Origin: Trichomonas tenax
Lineage: Eukaryota > Parabasalia > Trichomonadida > Trichomonadidae
Assembly (NCBI GenBank): GCA_023091735.1
Contig: JALKBU010000267.1
Span: 1-53,219, forward strand
DNA: 53,219 bases
Reading direction: 5' to 3'
Shown piece after piece: positions 49,831 through 53,219 of this stretch (the stretch's first letter is position 1; the number at the start of each line of letters is the position of its first letter). The notes beneath the pieces are model-generated. The model was not told the DNA's origin. It ran no database searches and saw only the letters and a program-made list of their open reading frames with translations. A program made the position numbers and the translations under genes.

Positions 49831-49987
49831 ATTTAATCAATAGCTTGACTCCTATATTCAATATGGATGTTTCTAGAATAATCAAATAAGAATGAAGCAT
49901 TATTTGTTATGTAAAGTGAAATTTGTCAAAATATAGATATTGCATGTCAAGAGTTAAGTTTATTGTCAAAAAGATCGATATAATAAA
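49831..49987 (+). promoter_or_regulatory. Upstream region of the maspardin-like gene
   Basis: Three GTCAA words lie within 80 nt of the start (TTTGTCAAAATATAG, CATGTCAAGAG and ATTGTCAAAAAGATC), the closest about 20 nt from the ATG, which is a usual initiator distance in trichomonads. Confidence 0.4.
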
Positions 49988-50815
49988 ATGAGTGAAGAAT
50001 TAGACTTATCAACAGAGGAATTCATCAATTTTTCTGTTCAAGCGCCTCAAACGACGTTCACTGAGTCCATCAATGGCAAAACGTGGGAATATAGACAATC
50101 TGTCGCAAATGAACCAAAAGAAACCGTTATAATCATCCCAGGAATCTACGAAAACGCGAATACATCCTATAAACTTGCTTCCAAGCTAATTGGTGATGGC
50201 TATAAAGTCATGATATTGCCAATTCCTGACTACGAAACAATAAATGAAGCTACAACAGGATTCGATGCTATAACAGCTTCCAAACACATCTTTAAGGCCC
50301 ACATTATCGGTGTAGACTTCGGTGGCTTCTTTTCGCTCTTCCTTTATAACTCCAAGTTCTTGAGCTGCGAAATTGCTTCAATCACGTTAATAAACAGCTA
50401 TGTTCTATCCACGAAGTACAAAAAGACGATAACATTCTTCTCTCAGCCTTCTCGCAGTGATCTCATCAATGAACTCGGTGTCAAAGCGATTCCACAGCAT
50501 TTGAAATCATCTGTCGATTTTGTTGTTACAAACCTCAACAATATCAGTTCAGATGTTGTCAAAGGACGTGTCAAGTGCAGGCAGAACGTCCAGAAGGCTC
50601 CAATTCCAACAGACGGCGACAAATTCTTGGTCATTCAATCCACAGATTGGGCCTTCAAGCTTGAAAGCAACGACCGCCCGAATCATGCCATTCCTAATGC
50701 AACTGTCATTAAGATTGAGAAAGGCGGCTACTTCCCACATCTTGCAAATGTCGATGAAACATACGAGCATGTCCATAATCATATCATGAAATGGAAATAC
50801 GAGCCAATCGAATAA
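49988..50815 (+). CDS. SPG21: Maspardin/SPG21-like alpha/beta-hydrolase fold protein
   Basis: The protein has 275 residues from the ATG at 49988. It resembles maspardin along its length: VIIIPGIYENANTSYKLASK near the first strands, GYKVMILPIPDYE, a nucleophile-elbow segment IIGVDFGGF, DFVVTNLNNISSDVVKGRV and the closing KGGYFPHLANVDETYEHVHN. In catalytic hydrolases the elbow is GxSxG; here the serine position is Asp110. The protein is therefore unlikely to be an esterase by the usual mechanism. Maspardin itself retains a Ser in GASLGG but is mostly described as an endosome/trans-Golgi-associated adaptor. Codons in the second half are GC-richer than the flanks. Confidence 0.7.
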   Translation: MSEELDLSTEEFINFSVQAPQTTFTESINGKTWEYRQSVANEPKETVIIIPGIYENANTSYKLASKLIGDGYKVMILPIPDYETINEATTGFDAITASKHIFKAHIIGVDFGGFFSLFLYNSKFLSCEIASITLINSYVLSTKYKKTITFFSQPSRSDLINELGVKAIPQHLKSSVDFVVTNLNNISSDVVKGRVKCRQNVQKAPIPTDGDKFLVIQSTDWAFKLESNDRPNHAIPNATVIKIEKGGYFPHLANVDETYEHVHNHIMKWKYEPIE

Positions 50816-51211
50816 GTAATAGTCTAGTTAATATATATGTTAAAAAAATATAACTTTCCAAATATAATATAAATAAAATTTATGTCACAAAATCAACTCC
50901 ACAAATGAGTTTGTTGCCTTTGTATCTTGTACTGCAATTATCAATTTATATTTGATCAAATGCAAATATAATTGGTATTTAGATCATTTTAGGTTATTAG
51001 AAGGATTCAGAATTGTTTTTATATAAATTGGATAACTAATGTATGGAATTTGCAGTATGATTTAGCAAGATATCAAACATTTTACAAATTGAATTGCATT
51101 TTGACAATAGTTATATTTTAAAAAGTGAAATTTGGATGGTTTCATAGTGTATTTCATAATAAAAAAGCAATTGAAAATAATAAACGTCCACTAAAATCAT
51201 TTTACAAAAAA
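50816..51211. other. Intergenic, AT-rich
   Basis: No gene. TTTTGACAATAGTTATATTT at about 51101-51120 may supply a promoter-like GACA word for the next gene. The frame of that gene is open from 51125, but only through a GTG. Confidence 0.35.
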
Positions 51212-51595
51212 ATGACTTGGAGCTCATTTAGAAACAGCGGATCGAGAGATATGAAAGGCAAATATGAGGATGTTGCATCTGAATACTGGGATCTGCAAAA
51301 TATGGAAGTAACAGAACAAGAACAAAGATTTATTGATGCAGCGAACAGACTCAGCGAATTAAAGGACCATTGGGGTGGAATGTTCGATGAAAGCGAGCAG
51401 AAAGTCTCTGATCTCATAGATCGCTTGGAACCAAATCTTGATAAATTATTGGAACAAGAGGAGCAATTAGAACGTCAATTACATAATCTTCTGGCTCTGA
51501 AACAAACATACGATGAATTTAAAGATGAGATACAAAAAGAAACCTCATATCTTCCAAATATGCCGACAACAAGAGTTACACATTTGAAATTCTAA
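51212..51595 (+). CDS. Small coiled-coil protein, possibly a BAR-domain fragment
   Basis: The protein has 127 residues from the ATG at 51212 (MTWSSFRNSGSRDMKGKYED); the reading frame is open 29 codons further upstream, but only from a GTG. After the start the protein is a continuous acidic helix: YEDVASEYWDLQNMEVTEQE, RLSELKDHWGGMFDESEQKV and LLEQEEQLERQLHNLLALKQ. An MxWxxF start followed by long helices is seen in amphiphysin/Rvs161-type BAR proteins, but the length is about half of a BAR domain (200 or more), so it would be truncated. It may equally be an unrelated coiled-coil protein. Confidence 0.45.
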   Translation: MTWSSFRNSGSRDMKGKYEDVASEYWDLQNMEVTEQEQRFIDAANRLSELKDHWGGMFDESEQKVSDLIDRLEPNLDKLLEQEEQLERQLHNLLALKQTYDEFKDEIQKETSYLPNMPTTRVTHLKF

Positions 51596-51955
51596 TTAAG
51601 ATCATCGAAAGAATTGTTTTTACCATTAAAATCGACGCCAGGCAACAAGAAAATCATCAAATTATATATATTCACGAAAGAAGACTAAATTGAGACTGTA
51701 ATTATCATGCACAACTCTATATTTAATGGTCTTCTCATACTCAGTCATATATTTTGATTTATATCGAAAGTTTATGAAAAATAATCGAAATGACAAATCA
51801 GCACTTGATTGATAAGTTCCGATTTAAGAGTAGATATTATGCTTAAGAAGAAGACACGAAAAAGGAAAGAAGTACAAAAAATACATTTTTAATAAACATT
51901 TAGATTGATATTTGATACTTTTTTTATATACAAAAACAGCTCTAATCCGATTGCA
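51596..51955. other. Intergenic, AT-rich
   Basis: Tail-to-tail region; nothing recognised. Confidence 0.4.
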
Positions 51956-52342
51956 TTAGTTACCAATGAATTCATTGTAGTCTTTAATCTCCTTTTCTGC
52001 TTTCTTTAATTCAGTCCTCAAATCCTGTATCGTGTTGTCTGCTTTAGATGGATTGAGCGTATTTCTAATGTATTTAGACGTTTTTGAAGAAGATGAAGGT
52101 GCCCTATAAGAAAATTGTCGCTGTGATTGATTTACAGGAACAGCATCTTGCACACACCAATTCACGAGATTGCTGTACCTAAAATTAGGATTTTGTTGCG
52201 ATTTTGTGTGTTTTTCTAATTTAATGCATTTTCCTTGAACTTCTTTTTCTAATTTTGCAGATATCTCCTTCAGCTGCGACAATTCCAACTTCCCTGTTGC
52301 AGGAAATTGCATGAATTGTGGTTCTGAAGGCTCTTCGGTCAT
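51956..52342 (-). CDS. Hypothetical small coiled-coil protein
   Basis: The protein has 128 residues from the ATG at 52342 (MTEEPSEPQFMQFPATGKLE). An N-terminal helical stretch (LSQLKEISAKLEKEVQGKCI) is followed by a polar middle (QRQFSYRAPSSSSKTSKYIR) and a second helix (IQDLRTELKKAEKEIKDYNE). No membrane segment and no known domain. The start is preceded within 30 nt by TTTGACATTATGACACGTAAAG (minus strand), a variant of the recurring promoter-like element, which supports it as a real gene. Confidence 0.55.
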   Translation of the reverse strand: MTEEPSEPQFMQFPATGKLELSQLKEISAKLEKEVQGKCIKLEKHTKSQQNPNFRYSNLVNWCVQDAVPVNQSQRQFSYRAPSSSSKTSKYIRNTLNPSKADNTIQDLRTELKKAEKEIKDYNEFIGN

Positions 52343-52541
52343 TTATAAAGGAACTTTACGTGTCATAATGTCAAATATATACTTCTTTGAAGTCAAATTC
52401 GCTCTTTTAGCACTTATATAGAAGATCTCTCGAAACTCCTTTAGTCAATTCTCTCCATACTAAAAAGTAAATAGTTTAAACAATGCTAAAAATCCAGATT
52501 TAGAGATATTAAAATTGTATATATAATTTCATCATATTGAT

Positions 52542-52887
52542 ATTTGGAAAAGTGTAGATATATCAGAGGTTATATCAATTATTCAATGAGAAATGCAATA
52601 TGAAATATATATATATTTGCAGTTATATAAAGGAATTTTACCTGATATATATTTGATAAAGTGAAGCCATGTAGGGATCAATGACATGTAAGCAATAAGA
52701 TATGTAATGGAAAAAAAATTTTATTAGTTGGCATGAATTCATGGAATTTTACAAGACATATATTTGGAAAAGTGAAATCACTGGAACAGTGACACTCTAC
52801 AAGCATAATGAAAAGTAGCCAAAAAGCAAAATCAATTGTGATTTTATGGAATCAAAAAATTTTAACAGAGATATATTTGGAAAAGTG
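52542..52887 (+). repeat. Four-copy tandem repeat, unit about 110 bp
   Basis: The core ATTTG(G/A)(A/T)AAAGTG occurs at 52542-52554, 52651-52663, 52762-52774 and 52875-52887 (spacing 109, 111, 113). In the last three copies it is preceded by an AATTTTA...GA(T/C)ATAT stretch and followed by AA(A/G)(C/T)CA. Between the cores the sequence is more variable. It ends directly at the second copy of the 176-bp repeat. Confidence 0.6.
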
Positions 52888-52917
52888 AAACCACACATGT
52901 GTAGATATTGGAAAACA

Positions 52918-53093
52918 AATATAGTGGTCTCAAAAATAGGATCGAGAGCTTTACAAATAATTTTGAGAAAGGAGAAAACGTATTTTCGGAAATAATACAT
53001 GAAATATGTTACAGAGTATAACACATTAAATTTTTTGAAAAGGTAATGAAAAATATTATAGGCTGACCACATTCTACATATTAGTTCCAGCTA
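52918..53093 (+). repeat. Dispersed 176-bp repeat, copy B
   Basis: The copy is 98% identical to 37845-38020 (three substitutions, no indels). Here it follows the approximately 110-bp tandem array and precedes a promoter-like region at the window end, so both copies lie next to a gene start or presumed gene start. Confidence 0.9.
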
Positions 53094-53126
53094 GGGACTG
53101 GGACAAAATAGAACAACGTGCTTTTC

Positions 53127-53219
53127 TGACATGTAAATTATGTTTGACATATAGAGTCAGAATGTCAAATATAAAGGAAAGTGACGTGATTGCGCGGGAA
53201 AAATGGAAAAGTGTCAATA
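53127..53219 (+). promoter_or_regulatory. Promoter-like region at the right end, with an E2F-like site
   Basis: It contains TGACATGTAAA (53127-53137), TTTGACATATAG, AATGTCAAAT, a CRE-like GTGACGTGA (53181-53189) and GCGCGGGAAA (53192-53201). The last is an exact reverse complement of the E2F consensus TTTCCCGCGC. The cluster presumably belongs to a gene starting just beyond the window on the plus strand. Confidence 0.45.

Noticed and set aside
52797..53072. Minus-strand ORF that shares a 34-residue stretch with another minus-strand ORF at 37661-37951
   Set aside because: The shared stretch is simply the translation of the 176-bp repeat. The sequences diverge at once outside it and lie over a kinase gene in the other case.

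Overview
The window looks like nuclear DNA of a parabasalid protist, most likely Tritrichomonas or a close relative of Trichomonas; this is inferred from content, not searched. It is very AT-rich between genes. Every recognisable gene is a single uninterrupted ORF, and genes are short and closely spaced on both strands. It carries decayed members of families expanded in trichomonads: BspA-like leucine-rich-repeat surface proteins, DUF3447-type ankyrin proteins and beta-helix-like proteins. Many starts are preceded by TCA-containing initiator-like sequences. Highly expressed translation genes (EF-1alpha, eS1, uS14) stand out by C/G-ending codons.

Layout. 1-4.2 kb: a gene-free block bounded by an approximately 52-bp inverted repeat and filled with about a dozen long imperfect hairpins in two mirrored arrays. 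4.4-16.8 kb: an importin-like relic, a Snapin-like subunit, ribosomal protein eS1, a broken ankyrin gene, a triple UBR-box protein, a pseudokinase, a DHHC palmitoyltransferase, a cyclin-dependent kinase, an IPT/TIG-like type I membrane protein and a helical-repeat protein. 17-26 kb: a beta-helix-like pseudogene, an NT-C2-like protein, a MOB1 homologue, a tail-anchored acidic protein, a tandem triplet of broken discoidin-like genes and another frameshifted relic. 26-41 kb: EF-1alpha, a coiled-coil tail-anchored protein divergent from a class I histone deacetylase, two tandem BspA-like pseudogenes, a GT31-like glycosyltransferase, an SNF1/CAMK-like kinase and a PDI-like ER protein. 41-47.3 kb: mostly non-coding, with a 514-bp inverted-repeat element, one small ORF and a candidate structured RNA. 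47.3-53.2 kb: two tandem low-complexity proteins, ribosomal protein uS14, an approximately 110-bp tandem repeat, a maspardin-like protein, two small coiled-coil proteins, a second approximately 110-bp repeat array and a dispersed 176-bp repeat.

The genes do not form one pathway. They are ordinary eukaryotic housekeeping and signalling genes (translation, chromatin, cell cycle/MOB-kinase signalling, membrane traffic, ER folding) interleaved with decaying surface-protein paralogues and non-coding repeats. The most unusual signals are: (1) the mirrored hairpin-array element at the left end; (2) a recurring promoter-like element TTTG(T/C/A)CA(T/C)GTAAA near many starts, in three copies at 20-21-bp spacing before the deacetylase; (3) a 176-bp repeat, 98% identical between its two copies, one of which lies directly against a kinase start codon; (4) several enzyme folds that have lost catalytic residues. 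All family names are from reading the translated sequence; no database search was possible.
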